Made by a program: the position numbers and the translations under genes. Positions 16,478-25,535 of a stretch of DNA of 64,000 nt are shown here, in pieces (position 1 is the stretch's first letter; each line of letters opens with the position of its first letter). This DNA comes from Rivularia sp. MS3 (GTDB lineage Bacteria; Cyanobacteriota; Cyanobacteriia; Cyanobacteriales; Nostocaceae): NCBI GenBank assembly GCA_019192545.1, contig JAHCMI010000045.1:1-64000 (forward strand). Direction: 5' to 3'. A model generated the notes under the pieces. It did not search any database and was not told the origin of the DNA. It saw only the letters and a list, made by a program, of their open reading frames with translations.

Positions 16478-17269
16478 ATGAAAAAAACAATTTTTATTAC
16501 TCTTTCAATTTCTTTAATTGCAGCATTACCGGCAATCGCTCAGGTGGGTAATGTGTGGGTTGATTTTCAAAATTACGCTAACGATTTGCAACTTTATTTA
16601 AGGGATAATATCTCTGATACTTTATTGCCTGTAGAATCAGAAGCTCAAACTGCTATCAATAGCTATAACGGTGAATTAAATATTCCCAATCCGGTTGCTG
16701 CGAGAAGAAGTTTAATAGATGATATTGTAATTAATTCCTTATCAAATAATTTTGAGAATAATCCAGCAGTTAATGCTAAATTATCCGCAAATGAAGTTGA
16801 TAGGCAATTAACTCGTAGCATTGCAGTAGGGATATTAGGAGAAGAAGCGCAAATACGTTCGAGAAATAAACTTGAGAATATTGAAAACTCCTTAGAAAAT
16901 ACTACTAGAGAGATTCAACAAAAGCGGGAGGATTCGCAAAACTTATTAGATGATATTACAGATACTGCTATTAATAGTTCAGGTGTATTCTCATCACTAT
17001 CATCATTACTAGGGCCAAGTCAATCAAGATTAATTGAATTGCAGTTACAAAATAATGAAATTGAAAACGAACAGTCAAAGATGATTGCAGAAAACTTAGT
17101 TGAGACAATGCAATTACATCAAACTTTGCAATATTCTAACTTGAATTTAGCTAACATTTCTCAAGAATTTGAAGAATCAAATCGTTCCAGAAGAGTCAAA
17201 GCATCCGCAGAAGCCGCAAGACTTTTAAGGACAACTTCTCAAGTTGATTTGATAGGGAGGAAGAAATGA
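16478..17269 (+). CDS. VirB5/TrbJ-like periplasmic protein
   Basis: This 263-residue protein has a signal peptide (residues 1-21, cleavage near AIAQ). The rest is mainly helical and rich in Asn, Glu and Gln, with coiled-coil potential around residues 120-160 and 185-245. VirB5/TrbJ proteins are secreted helical-bundle proteins at the pilus tip. Secretion, helical content and position directly after VirB4 support the call, although the sequences of this family are very variable. The C-terminal part is basic. Confidence 0.6.
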   Translation: MKKTIFITLSISLIAALPAIAQVGNVWVDFQNYANDLQLYLRDNISDTLLPVESEAQTAINSYNGELNIPNPVAARRSLIDDIVINSLSNNFENNPAVNAKLSANEVDRQLTRSIAVGILGEEAQIRSRNKLENIENSLENTTREIQQKREDSQNLLDDITDTAINSSGVFSSLSSLLGPSQSRLIELQLQNNEIENEQSKMIAENLVETMQLHQTLQYSNLNLANISQEFEESNRSRRVKASAEAARLLRTTSQVDLIGRKK

Positions 17270-17327
17270 TTAATAGAAGATTATTTATTTAATTAAAGGG
17301 GGAAGAGGGGGAAGAAATATTTTTATT

Positions 17328-17495
17328 TGTAGGGTGTGTTAGACGCACGATTAATATGATTTTATCTGATAGATGACCTTCGTCTAACGCACCATCCGAG
17401 ATTAATAGATTATGAATTAATGGTATCAAATTTATTATGATGCCTTCAAAAATCGATAATGGTGCGTTACGAGTACGGCGATAACACACCCTACA
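17328..17495. mobile_element. MITE-like element inside the secretion locus
   Basis: Perfect 14-bp terminal inverted repeats (TGTAGGGTGTGTTA / TAACACACCCTACA) enclose 140 bp with internal GGTGCGTTA-type half sites and no coding capacity. It lies 22 bp before the VirB6-like start codon. Related ends occur at 61471-61557. Confidence 0.7.
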
Positions 17496-17517
17496 AAAAA
17501 TACAATAAATTTCAAAG

Positions 17518-18549
17518 ATGTTTTTAGCACAAATTGGTATCAATGAAATTATCAACGATGGTGCGGCGACTGCTCAAAGTATCGCCGACGGTTGGGATAG
17601 ACAATGGGTAGATTTGTTGCAAAATAATACCGATAACAATTTATATGGAGCCTTAACAAATCTTGGTGTATTTTTTGCCGTCGGTACTTTATTAATTTTT
17701 ATGATGCAGTGGTTAAAAGATACTATCAATAATGATTATTCTCGTCCGATATCGGGTTTAATTTGGCCTTTTATTGTAGTGTTGTTTTTAACTAATACCG
17801 GAAATGGAACTATACTCTCAAATTTAACTTTGGGGGTACGAAATTTTGTTAATAGCATCAACGAACAAGTTGTAGAATCAGCCGATATCAATCAAACTTA
17901 CCAGCAAGCAATTAATATGAGTATTGCTGAAGATGTGGTAGGTTCTTTTTTACGTCCCTGTCAATCTTTGAATGGCGAACAACAAAGGCAATGTTTTGTT
18001 AAAGCAACAGAAAAAATTGATATTTTGTGGGAAGAATATCGAAGCTTATACGGCGATCGCCCTTGGATAAGCAGATTGGAAAATCAGGTAAATCAAATCG
18101 CGTTAGGTACAGGTGTTTTATCAGAGGAAGCATTTAATTCTTTGATTGGTTCCACCGTGCAAATTACCATCAAAAACTTTTTAATTTCCCTACAATCAGC
18201 TTTTCAGAATTTGATAGAAGCTACAATGCTATTAATAGCAGCTTTGGGGCCATTAGCGGTAGGTGGTTCATTATTACCCGTTGCAGGTAAACCGATTTTC
18301 GCATGGTTGACAGGATTTTTCTCTTTAGGAATTGCCAAAATTTCTTTCAATATTATTGCCATATTAACAGCAACAGTCATCGTCAACGGCCCAGCCCAAA
18401 ATCCTAATACCAACCCAGACTTAATGTGGTTCATCATCTTTTTGGGAATATTAGCCCCAATTTTATCCTTAGTTACAGCAGGAGCGGGAGGTTTTGCAGT
18501 CTTTAACGCTATTAGCAGTACCGCCTCCTGGGTACAAGAAAGAGTTTAA
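17518..18549 (+). CDS. VirB6/TrbL-like polytopic membrane protein
   Basis: This 343-residue protein has an N-terminal soluble stretch, two membrane segments (about 47-65 and 78-95), a central hydrophilic domain (about 100-225) with a Cys pair (LRPCQSLN...QRQCFV), and a cluster of C-terminal membrane segments (about 230-330) with the small-residue-rich sequence TAGAGGFAVFNAISS. That topology and the position after a VirB5-like gene fit VirB6/TrbL, the inner-membrane channel component. Upstream transcription must read through the repeat element at 17328-17495. Confidence 0.65.
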   Translation: MFLAQIGINEIINDGAATAQSIADGWDRQWVDLLQNNTDNNLYGALTNLGVFFAVGTLLIFMMQWLKDTINNDYSRPISGLIWPFIVVLFLTNTGNGTILSNLTLGVRNFVNSINEQVVESADINQTYQQAINMSIAEDVVGSFLRPCQSLNGEQQRQCFVKATEKIDILWEEYRSLYGDRPWISRLENQVNQIALGTGVLSEEAFNSLIGSTVQITIKNFLISLQSAFQNLIEATMLLIAALGPLAVGGSLLPVAGKPIFAWLTGFFSLGIAKISFNIIAILTATVIVNGPAQNPNTNPDLMWFIIFLGILAPILSLVTAGAGGFAVFNAISSTASWVQERV

Positions 18550-18767
18550 AAGAGTTATGAGTTAGAAGTTATGAGTTATGAGTTATAAATTTCTAAAATT
18601 TTCTCATTTTATGAATAATCTTGTAGTAAGAGCATCTTGCTCCTTTGAAATAAATGTCTTTTACTGTATTTTAAATTTCCTAACCCCTAATTCCCAATTC
18701 CTAACTCCTAACTCCTAACTCCCCATCCCAATCTAAAATCCACAATCTAAAATCCAAAATCCTGCTC

Positions 18768-19565
18768 ATGGTGCGTTTACTAGAAAAACGAAAACAAAAA
18801 GGAAACCTTTTAGTCACCTTTGCTGTTGCTACTTTCGGTTTACATCTATTAACTTTACTTTTATTAATTATTCAGGGGTTGACTATTCGTCAGTTAAGCG
18901 TACAAAAACCACCGACTTTTGTACAGTTAGTTGATGGGAAACCTGTAAATAATAGAAATGAATTACAGCGAAAACCGGCAGCAATTGAGAATTTTGTCAG
19001 TAAAACGATGAAATCGATGTTTGACTGGAGCGGAAAATTACCTGTAGAGAATATCGATAGAGCTAATAACCCAGAAAAAGATTTAGGAATATCAATTAAA
19101 ACACCTCGTGGTGGTAGTAAAAAAGTTACTACAAGTAGTTGGATATCTAGCTTTGCATTTTCGGAAGATTTTCGTAAAGGCTTTTTGAGTACGGTAGCAG
19201 AATTAACGCCTCCGGAAGTATTTTCAGATAATTCTAAACAAGCAATAGTTGCAGAATTAAATATTGCTAGAATCTATCCTCCGCAGCAAATTGAACCTGG
19301 TAAATGGAGGGTGGGAATTGTCGCAAATTTAGTTCAAAAGCGTGGTGAAGATAACAAAATAGTTACACCATTTAATAAAGATATTTTTGTGCAGGCAGTA
19401 GATGCTTTTAATTACCCAGTAACCGTTAATCTTACCGACTTACAAAAAGCGATTTATAAAACTCGTAGCGATAAATTAGAGATTTATGAAATCAGAGAAT
19501 TATGTTTAACCGATAAATATGACAATCTAGCTTCAGAAGGATTTAATCGCTGTCAAAATCGGTGA
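18768..19565 (+). CDS. VirB8/TraE-like bitopic protein, copy 1
   Basis: A short cytoplasmic N-terminus, one membrane helix (about 17-40) and a roughly 220-residue extracytoplasmic domain give the VirB8/TraE topology. It is paralogous to the next gene: GKWRVGIVANLVQ...TPFNKDIFVQ here aligns with GKWKVNLFAHRLI...IPFNKQILVE there, and the residues just after the helix also correspond. VirB8 nucleates the inner-membrane complex. The fold itself cannot be confirmed from sequence alone. Confidence 0.6.
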   Translation: MVRLLEKRKQKGNLLVTFAVATFGLHLLTLLLLIIQGLTIRQLSVQKPPTFVQLVDGKPVNNRNELQRKPAAIENFVSKTMKSMFDWSGKLPVENIDRANNPEKDLGISIKTPRGGSKKVTTSSWISSFAFSEDFRKGFLSTVAELTPPEVFSDNSKQAIVAELNIARIYPPQQIEPGKWRVGIVANLVQKRGEDNKIVTPFNKDIFVQAVDAFNYPVTVNLTDLQKAIYKTRSDKLEIYEIRELCLTDKYDNLASEGFNRCQNR

Positions 19566-19645
19566 CAACTAAGCAGTGAGCAGTTAACAATTACCAGTTT
19601 CCAAATAACAATGTCCAATGCCCTATTCCCAATTACCAAAATTAA

Positions 19646-20299
19646 ATGCGAACCTTAAATACAGAAAAAAATCAAACTAATATCGTTCCCTTGTTCGCAA
19701 TCGGAACATTTAGCTTGCATTTGTTCGCTTTGCTGTTGCTGATGTTTCACGGTGGAATGTTACAGCAAGTTAAGCGTAAATCTGTACCTCAAATTCTGGT
19801 ACAGTTAGAAAATGGAAGAGTTATCACCGCTCAGGCTAAAGATAGTTTTGAACGCGATCGCGAAACAATTCGCCGTTTTGTAGGTGAAGCTATGACTATG
19901 ATGTTTACCTGGTCGCCAAAACAATCTTCTACTGTAGTATGGGATGTTGTATCCGATTTATTAAGAAATGATTTTAAACGGGAATTTGCTCAAAATTTTA
20001 ATAGTTTTGAATTAGAAAGTCCGGAACAAAATGTTTTAGTAATTCAGAAGATTTCTCAACCGGAGGTGATAGCTAATGGTAAATGGAAAGTTAATCTTTT
20101 TGCCCACCGTTTAATTTTTAGCCGTGGTGATAATTTGGGTAAGTCAATACCTTTTAATAAGCAAATTTTAGTTGAAACTAAAAATGAAGTAACCCCTCTA
20201 CCCCGCTTTGCAACTCCCATAAATTTAGCAGTTTATCGATTAGGAGAAGCAAAAATGCAAATTTACAATATTTGTGATATTGAAGATAAAAGTTGTTAG
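19646..20299 (+). CDS. VirB8/TraE-like bitopic protein, copy 2
   Basis: This 217-residue paralogue of the preceding gene has the same layout: a basic/polar N-terminus, a helix at about 15-38, then a periplasmic domain. It is about 50 residues shorter in the segment just after FTWSPKQ, where copy 1 has an insertion. It ends with a Cys-containing tail (IYNICDIEDKSC), as copy 1 does (YEIRELCLTDKY). Adjacent duplicated VirB8-like genes suggest a heteromeric ring (inference). Confidence 0.58.
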   Translation: MRTLNTEKNQTNIVPLFAIGTFSLHLFALLLLMFHGGMLQQVKRKSVPQILVQLENGRVITAQAKDSFERDRETIRRFVGEAMTMMFTWSPKQSSTVVWDVVSDLLRNDFKREFAQNFNSFELESPEQNVLVIQKISQPEVIANGKWKVNLFAHRLIFSRGDNLGKSIPFNKQILVETKNEVTPLPRFATPINLAVYRLGEAKMQIYNICDIEDKSC

Positions 20300-20514
20300 A
20301 GGTTAGAGGTTAAAGGTTAAAGGTTAATTTATTTATCTCTTTTATATTCTAATTACTAATAAACAGCGAACAGTGAACAGTCAACAGTTTTCACCCGGAG
20401 GGTGTGGATCATCAATTATCAATTACCAATTACCAATTATCAATTAACAATTAACTATGCCCAATGCCCAATGCCCAATCCCCTATACCCAATTACTAAT
20501 TTTAAATTTATATT

Positions 20515-22149
20515 ATGAATCAGGAATCAAAATCATTTCGAGATAACGAAACGGGGTTAACTGAATGGGAAGCTAGGATGGCGAAACTGGTAGGTTTAGA
20601 TGAATCTATTCCCGCAGATATACAAGGCGAAAAAATATCAAATGATGTTAATTCTCAATTAGAAGATGAGCCAAGTACTAACGCTACCGTGCAACCACTT
20701 TCTGCAAATCCCTTCGCAAAAGCTGGTTTAGTTGGTGCTGGTACTTTAGCTGTCGTTATGTTTGCAGGGGGATTTTTATCTCAAATCATGAGTAATGACA
20801 GCCCACAACTGTCACAAAATGCGATTCGCAGCGCAACCCCGCCACCACCTAAAGCTAAACCCCGTGTCGAGCAGTTACAAGAAGAAGTTGAAGGATTAAA
20901 AACCAAACTTGCACTTTCCGAACAACTTGAAACAGTAAAAGCTGCACAGCGAAAGTTGAGGATGGTTAAACCCACACCAAAACCAACTGTTGCAGCTAAA
21001 CCGACTCCCTCACCAAGAGCGCGCCCTATTCCTCGCAATTTATCTATATCAAGGATTCCCCGCCCACCTCAACAACCGCAAGTACGTATTGTTGAAGTAC
21101 CCAAAATAGTCAAAGTTGAGCGGGTTGTGAACGTACCGCAACCCAAACCACAGCCCAAAAAAGTCGCAAAAACAGCACCGAAACCAATACCGGTACTGCC
21201 TCAAATGGTACCACCACCAGAGCTTCCAGCACCCGTACCCCAACAGCCATTAGTAGAAATTGAACCACCGCCAGAGCCCAATCCCATGCAAGAATGGGCA
21301 AGGTTAGCAAAATTAGGTAGTTACGGACAAAGCTCTTTTGGTCAAAATAAAACTGTTAGCAATCGAACATCTCCTACTAGAGTTGAAACAGCTAGGAAAT
21401 TTGAAGAAAAAGAAACACCAACCAATACAAAAAGGGAATACCGTGCCCCTGTAGCTCGGCGATCGCTAAGAAGAAACCCTAAAACCATTCCCGCAGGTAG
21501 CAAAACTACAGCCGTATTAGCTACCCCAATATACGGTGAAACTACTAGGTTTTCCCGTCGTTCGCGACGACGAGAAGAGGAAAACGAAGACAATAACGTT
21601 TACGTAGTGCGTTTAAAAAAATCATTAAAAGCAGCAGACGGTAGCACGGCATTAGTAGCAGGAAGTCAAATATTTACAAAAATCAGTTCTATTTCTGAAA
21701 GCGGATTGATGCAGCTAGACATAATCAAAATTATGACGCGAGAACAAGGTGAAATTGTAGAAAAGAACGTACCGCAAAATGCATTAATGATTCGCGGTAA
21801 AAAAGGCAAGCCATTAATTGCCAAACAATATCGCAACAATCGCTCATCAATAGTTAGTAGGGATGCAATATCATTTTTAGCTGGTGGAGTTGGTAAAGCA
21901 GCAGAATATATCAACCGTACTGAGTCCAGAGTTGTTACCGGCGAAAACGGAACAGTAGCCGTCACAAATGTCAACCGTGACCCCAGCTTAGCAGCCGGTA
22001 TATTAGAAGGCGGAACAAAAACCGTAGTGCCGCAAATATCCCGTCGCAATCAACGAGCCATTTCTCAAATGTCCCGTAGAACAAATATTTGGTATTTACC
22101 AGAAGGTAAAAAAGTCGAAGTATTTGTCAATCAAGAAGTACAAATTTGA
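20515..22149 (+). CDS. VirB10/TrbI-like protein
   Basis: This 544-residue protein has a cytoplasmic N-terminus (1-62), one membrane helix (about 63-88), a coiled coil (about 110-150), a long Pro/Lys/Val-rich periplasm-spanning segment (about 150-265), then a C-terminal domain (about 330-544). The C-terminal domain carries GSTALVAGSQIF-like and FLAGGVGKAAEY segments and the terminal IWYLPEGKKVEVFVNQ. This is the classic VirB10/TrbI design linking the inner membrane to the outer-membrane core. Together with VirB4 it is the strongest evidence for a type IV secretion apparatus. Confidence 0.78.
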   Translation: MNQESKSFRDNETGLTEWEARMAKLVGLDESIPADIQGEKISNDVNSQLEDEPSTNATVQPLSANPFAKAGLVGAGTLAVVMFAGGFLSQIMSNDSPQLSQNAIRSATPPPPKAKPRVEQLQEEVEGLKTKLALSEQLETVKAAQRKLRMVKPTPKPTVAAKPTPSPRARPIPRNLSISRIPRPPQQPQVRIVEVPKIVKVERVVNVPQPKPQPKKVAKTAPKPIPVLPQMVPPPELPAPVPQQPLVEIEPPPEPNPMQEWARLAKLGSYGQSSFGQNKTVSNRTSPTRVETARKFEEKETPTNTKREYRAPVARRSLRRNPKTIPAGSKTTAVLATPIYGETTRFSRRSRRREEENEDNNVYVVRLKKSLKAADGSTALVAGSQIFTKISSISESGLMQLDIIKIMTREQGEIVEKNVPQNALMIRGKKGKPLIAKQYRNNRSSIVSRDAISFLAGGVGKAAEYINRTESRVVTGENGTVAVTNVNRDPSLAAGILEGGTKTVVPQISRRNQRAISQMSRRTNIWYLPEGKKVEVFVNQEVQI

Positions 22150-22164
22150 TGTTAGGAAGTGGGG

Positions 22165-22207
22165 CATTGGGAGTAGTAAGTAGTAAGTAGTAAGTAGTAA
22201 GTAGTAA
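22165..22207. repeat. Tandem AGTAAGT repeats
   Basis: Five or so AGTAAGT units lie between the VirB10-like and VirB9-like genes, followed by C-rich CCCCACACT repeats up to 22270. Confidence 0.75.
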
Positions 22208-22290
22208 ATAATTTTTTCTTCCCCCTCTCCCCCTCTCCCCACACTCCCCACACTCCCCACACCTCCGACACTCCCCTTTTTTGTCCATCA

Positions 22291-22827
22291 ATGAAAATCT
22301 CCCTCAAGCTCTCTCTCGGCTCTTTAATTTTCTCTGCTACGAGTATATTTATGGCAGGTACTGTTTTTGCTAATAACGCTGTTTTACGCTCAATATTTTC
22401 CTGTCAAGCTCAAGGTTTGGGTGGTGCAATTCCAACTATAAAAGTATGGTATCAACAAGGTACAAATTTAAGCTTTATACCCGCAGGAGAAACTATCAAA
22501 AAAGTTTGGTTAGACGATCCATCACAAGTTACCTTAGATTTTGATGGCCCAATGTGCGTACAATTTGGGCAAGATGCCGATGCTGGAGACTGCGAAGACT
22601 CTGCTGCTAACGTAATTCACCTGAGAAGAATTCAAAAACTTGATATTCCTGGGCTTCCCGATACTAACAATACGCTTTTAACTGTAATCACAGAAGGTAA
22701 CGGTAAAAAAAGACTCTACGCATTCCGAGTCCTTTATCAAGAAGGCAGTCCCGAATATAATACTTTAGCAGTATTTGCAGACCCTCCTAACTTTGGCGAA
22801 ACACCGTGTGTAAGAGTTGAGCAGTGA
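22291..22827 (+). CDS. VirB9/TrbG-like protein (N-terminal domain only)
   Basis: This 178-residue protein has a signal peptide (1-27, cleavage near VFAN). The pattern GETIKKVWLDDP, then VIHLRRIQKL, then NNTLLTVITEG...RLYAFRVLY matches the layout of the VirB9/TrbG N-terminal beta domain, in which a T-N-L-x-V-x-T motif precedes R-x-Y-x-F. VirB9 proteins usually run to about 250-300 residues with a C-terminal domain that binds VirB7 and VirB10; that part is absent here. Four Cys residues (SCQAQG, MCVQF, DCEDS, PCVRV) may form disulfides. It is the last gene of the locus. Confidence 0.62.
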   Translation: MKISLKLSLGSLIFSATSIFMAGTVFANNAVLRSIFSCQAQGLGGAIPTIKVWYQQGTNLSFIPAGETIKKVWLDDPSQVTLDFDGPMCVQFGQDADAGDCEDSAANVIHLRRIQKLDIPGLPDTNNTLLTVITEGNGKKRLYAFRVLYQEGSPEYNTLAVFADPPNFGETPCVRVEQ

Positions 22828-22912
22828 ACAGTTATCAGTTATCAGTTATCAGTTATCAGTGAACAGTTAGAATTCTACTCCCTCTCCCTCGCTCCCTCAC
22901 TCCCTCACTCCC

Positions 22913-24469
22913 TCACTCCCTCACTCCCCCTCTCCCTCTCTCCCATGCCCAAAGCCCAATTCCCAACATTAATAAAACCCACATCAACCAATCCCCCCAA
23001 CGCACATATAAAGTTTGAGTTTGTCTTCGGTAAATGGTTTCTGCGTGAGTTTCGTAGGTGTCATGTCCCGATATCCACAAAGTTTTACCGTGGGGGTTGA
23101 CAAATGCTGAATATCCGGTGTTTGTGGCTCGTGCTGCCCATCTATCGTTTTCAATGGCTCTCATAATATCCTGGGCATGATGCTGAAATTGCATGGCGGC
23201 ACTGTAAGGATCGTTATTGGAAGCGGTAAGAATGAATTCTCCACCGTTAGCGGTTTGATTGCGGAATTGTTCGGCGAAGGCTGAGCCGTAACAAATGCCG
23301 ACGGTAGCATTACCAAAAGGTGTTTTCACAATTTGGTTGGATTTTCCCGGTATTTGTCTTGCAGGTACCGGAGATAATCTATTAATAATATCGCCTAAAA
23401 TATTTTCAAAGGGGATGTATTCTCCCAAGGGTACTAGCTTCTCTTTGTCGTAGCGGCTATAAACTTCACCAACTTCTGTAAAAGTTAGCAAACTGTTGGT
23501 ATATCTACCTTTCCCTTGACGCTTGTAGCCACCAATCCAAGCTAAAACGCCTTTTTCCCGTACTGCTGCAATTAAAGCACTCTGAATAATTTCATCTTCA
23601 AAAAACGGTAAGGCTCCTTCCGGGGTTAAAACTGCTTGTACATCTTGACTGACTAACTTTAAATAACCCCCAGTGTAGTTTTTCATGATGCGTCTGCTTC
23701 CCTGGGGCTTAAACTTAATTCTATTAGGAATATTTCCTTGAATTATGCCTACTTTTAAAGTAGCTTCCGGCAGTTGAGAAAGGGGACGAGAATACAAACC
23801 GAAACCAATTAAATGTAGGGAAATAAATAACGCGATCGCAATTGTCCCCAATCGTTGAAAACTTATACCTTGAGGATTTCGCCCTTCGGAAAAACGAGTA
23901 TGTAAAGCTTCTGCTAATAAACCGTTAACTGCAACTATGGCAGCATTTACCGCTGTCGGCCCCGAAATTTGGCCTAAATGTAAAATTACCAAATTATGCG
24001 GTGATTGCGTGTAAGAAACCGAACTCCACCATAAAGGGCCCGCGCTCCAAATTCTTTCTAAAGCGCACCAAATAGCCGTACCAATCAGCACGCGAAGCAA
24101 GCTATTTCGGGTTGAAAATAATCTTATCAGCTTAGCCCAGAGCATAACTAATATACCTCCCCAAAAGGAGATAAAGAACCAAGCAAACAACGCGATCGCA
24201 ATACTACCCAACCAGGGAACACCCAACCAAGTTAGGGGATGAAGCCCGGTAATCCAATACAAAGCTGTACCGTGATAACCCAAAGCCCACAACAGTGAAG
24301 GCAGGAAAATAGCAGATTTAGTTTTCTGTTTGGGGATAGCTACTATTAGCCATAGAGGAATCATCGCCAACCAAGCTAGAAACCAAGCACCAACAGGAGC
24401 AACGGTTAGCCCCATCGTGATTCCACTTGTTAAGGCAATTATCGATTTAGTTAAAATATTCGGCTTCAT
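22913..24469 (-). CDS. lnt: Apolipoprotein N-acyltransferase
   Basis: This 518-residue protein has about eight N-terminal membrane segments (1-215) and a nitrilase-like domain (about 230-490). The catalytic triad is visible: Glu284 (TPEGALPF), Lys344 (DKEKLVPLGE) and Cys393 (VGICYGSAF). It transfers an acyl chain to the N-terminal Cys of lipoproteins, such as the two lipoproteins encoded in this window. It is convergent with the secretion locus, with simple repeats between the two 3' ends. The start ATG reads MKPNILTKS. Confidence 0.93.
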   Translation of the reverse strand: MKPNILTKSIIALTSGITMGLTVAPVGAWFLAWLAMIPLWLIVAIPKQKTKSAIFLPSLLWALGYHGTALYWITGLHPLTWLGVPWLGSIAIALFAWFFISFWGGILVMLWAKLIRLFSTRNSLLRVLIGTAIWCALERIWSAGPLWWSSVSYTQSPHNLVILHLGQISGPTAVNAAIVAVNGLLAEALHTRFSEGRNPQGISFQRLGTIAIALFISLHLIGFGLYSRPLSQLPEATLKVGIIQGNIPNRIKFKPQGSRRIMKNYTGGYLKLVSQDVQAVLTPEGALPFFEDEIIQSALIAAVREKGVLAWIGGYKRQGKGRYTNSLLTFTEVGEVYSRYDKEKLVPLGEYIPFENILGDIINRLSPVPARQIPGKSNQIVKTPFGNATVGICYGSAFAEQFRNQTANGGEFILTASNNDPYSAAMQFQHHAQDIMRAIENDRWAARATNTGYSAFVNPHGKTLWISGHDTYETHAETIYRRQTQTLYVRWGDWLMWVLLMLGIGLWAWERGRGGVRE

Positions 24470-24974
24470 AAACGGAGTTTAGACTAAATCTAACAAAATA
24501 AATATTAATTTTTTATCTTATTCAAAACTTACGCAAAGCTCCCTAAAAAAGGGAAACCACTCCGTAGTCGGAAGTGGCATCGCTTAATCGGTTATCAAAG
24601 TCAGTGAGTAGTCTGCCCCATTAATCTTGACGGGTTAGGTTAGAAAGGGGAAGAGGGGGAAGAGTGGGTAGAGGAGGTAGAAAAAAAATATTTTTTATCA
24701 TTAATGGGACAAAGTACTACTACTTTGCCACATAAGTTATGCGGGGTAAAACAATGAAAGAAGGTAGGTTGGGTGAAACGCAGTGTAACCCAACACCAGC
24801 GTGTTCGTTGCGCGCAGCGACACCCAACCAGAGCGAGCGACTTTCTAACCCTGCAAAATTAATGTGGTGGAGTACTACAAACCAATTATTTACAACAAAA
24901 AATATGAAGAAATTTAGGCTAACTTTCTATAAAGTTAATAGTTTAGGTTAAGTAGCTATTTAATTGTGCAACAC
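24470..24974. other. Repeat-rich intergenic region
   Basis: No real gene is seen in 505 bp. It holds a MITE-like element (24606-24725) and, further on, a block of the dispersed type GGTTGGGTGAAACGC...CACCCAACC (about 24766-24836). ATGTGGTGGAGTACTAC at about 24863 recurs inverted near 25691. A 70-codon open frame across this region is built from these repeats. Confidence 0.6.
24606..24725. mobile_element. MITE-like element, third copy
   Basis: The left end AGTAGTCTGCCCCATTAATC and right end ATTAATGGGACAAAGTACTA are inverted and match the ends of the tandem elements at 7464-7703. The core is purine-rich (GGGGAAGAGGGGG) where the others are C-rich. Confidence 0.6.
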
Positions 24975-25535
24975 CTAATTATCCAACCACTCAACTAATC
25001 CTAAAGAGTTAATCGCACCTAAGAAATGAGCGCCAATGATAGTCACATCGGCAAGTATTAGCAGTAAATCAATAGAGCGTACAACCGTTTCTGGATTATA
25101 AACTGCAACTCCTTGAGGTTGAGCTAGAGTTTTTCCTAGCACAGCTATGACTGCTCCTTCAGATGCTAAGAAACCTAATCCAATTCCCAGCAAGCTAGTA
25201 ATTAAACCGATACGTAAAATTTTAATAACTTCTTCTTTTTTCGGATGCAAATTTTTATCTGGTGATTGTAAAAGCTTGGCTAAACGAGTGTAACGATAAG
25301 CCCAGAATACCCGGAAACCTACTGCAACTACACCGCATACTGCTAAGAAAATGCCGAATCCAATAAAAGCGCTATTAATTTCGCTAAAATTGCGGCTAAA
25401 CATTACTAATAACAATAAAATTCCGGAAACTACACCTAGAAGTAAATGTGCCCAGAAGCTGATTCTACCAAATAAACGAAAGACACCGGCAAATTCTTGT
25501 TTGCTTGGTGAAGACGAAGGTAATTTTGTCCGCAT
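24975..25535 (-). CDS. DUF3611 family membrane protein
   Basis: This 186-residue protein has four membrane segments (about 25-50, 58-80, 105-130 and 150-175). It matches what I know of DUF3611, a family shared by cyanobacteria and plastids, in length and in sequences such as FGRISFWAHLLLGVVSG and IIGAHFLGAINSLGL. The function is unknown. The start is supported by AAGGAGAG ten bases upstream. A TGGTGGAGTACT inverted pair (about 24863 and 25691) brackets the gene and may be repeat debris. Confidence 0.8.
   Translation of the reverse strand: MRTKLPSSSPSKQEFAGVFRLFGRISFWAHLLLGVVSGILLLLVMFSRNFSEINSAFIGFGIFLAVCGVVAVGFRVFWAYRYTRLAKLLQSPDKNLHPKKEEVIKILRIGLITSLLGIGLGFLASEGAVIAVLGKTLAQPQGVAVYNPETVVRSIDLLLILADVTIIGAHFLGAINSLGLVEWLDN

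Noticed and set aside
12620-22827. Complete conjugative element (ICE) call
   Set aside because: No relaxase, coupling protein, integrase, tRNA attachment site or direct-repeat boundary was found inside the window.
24739-24951. 70-codon open frame after lnt
   Set aside because: It is built from dispersed repeat sequence (GGTTGGGTGAAACGC...CACCCAACC) and has no domain.
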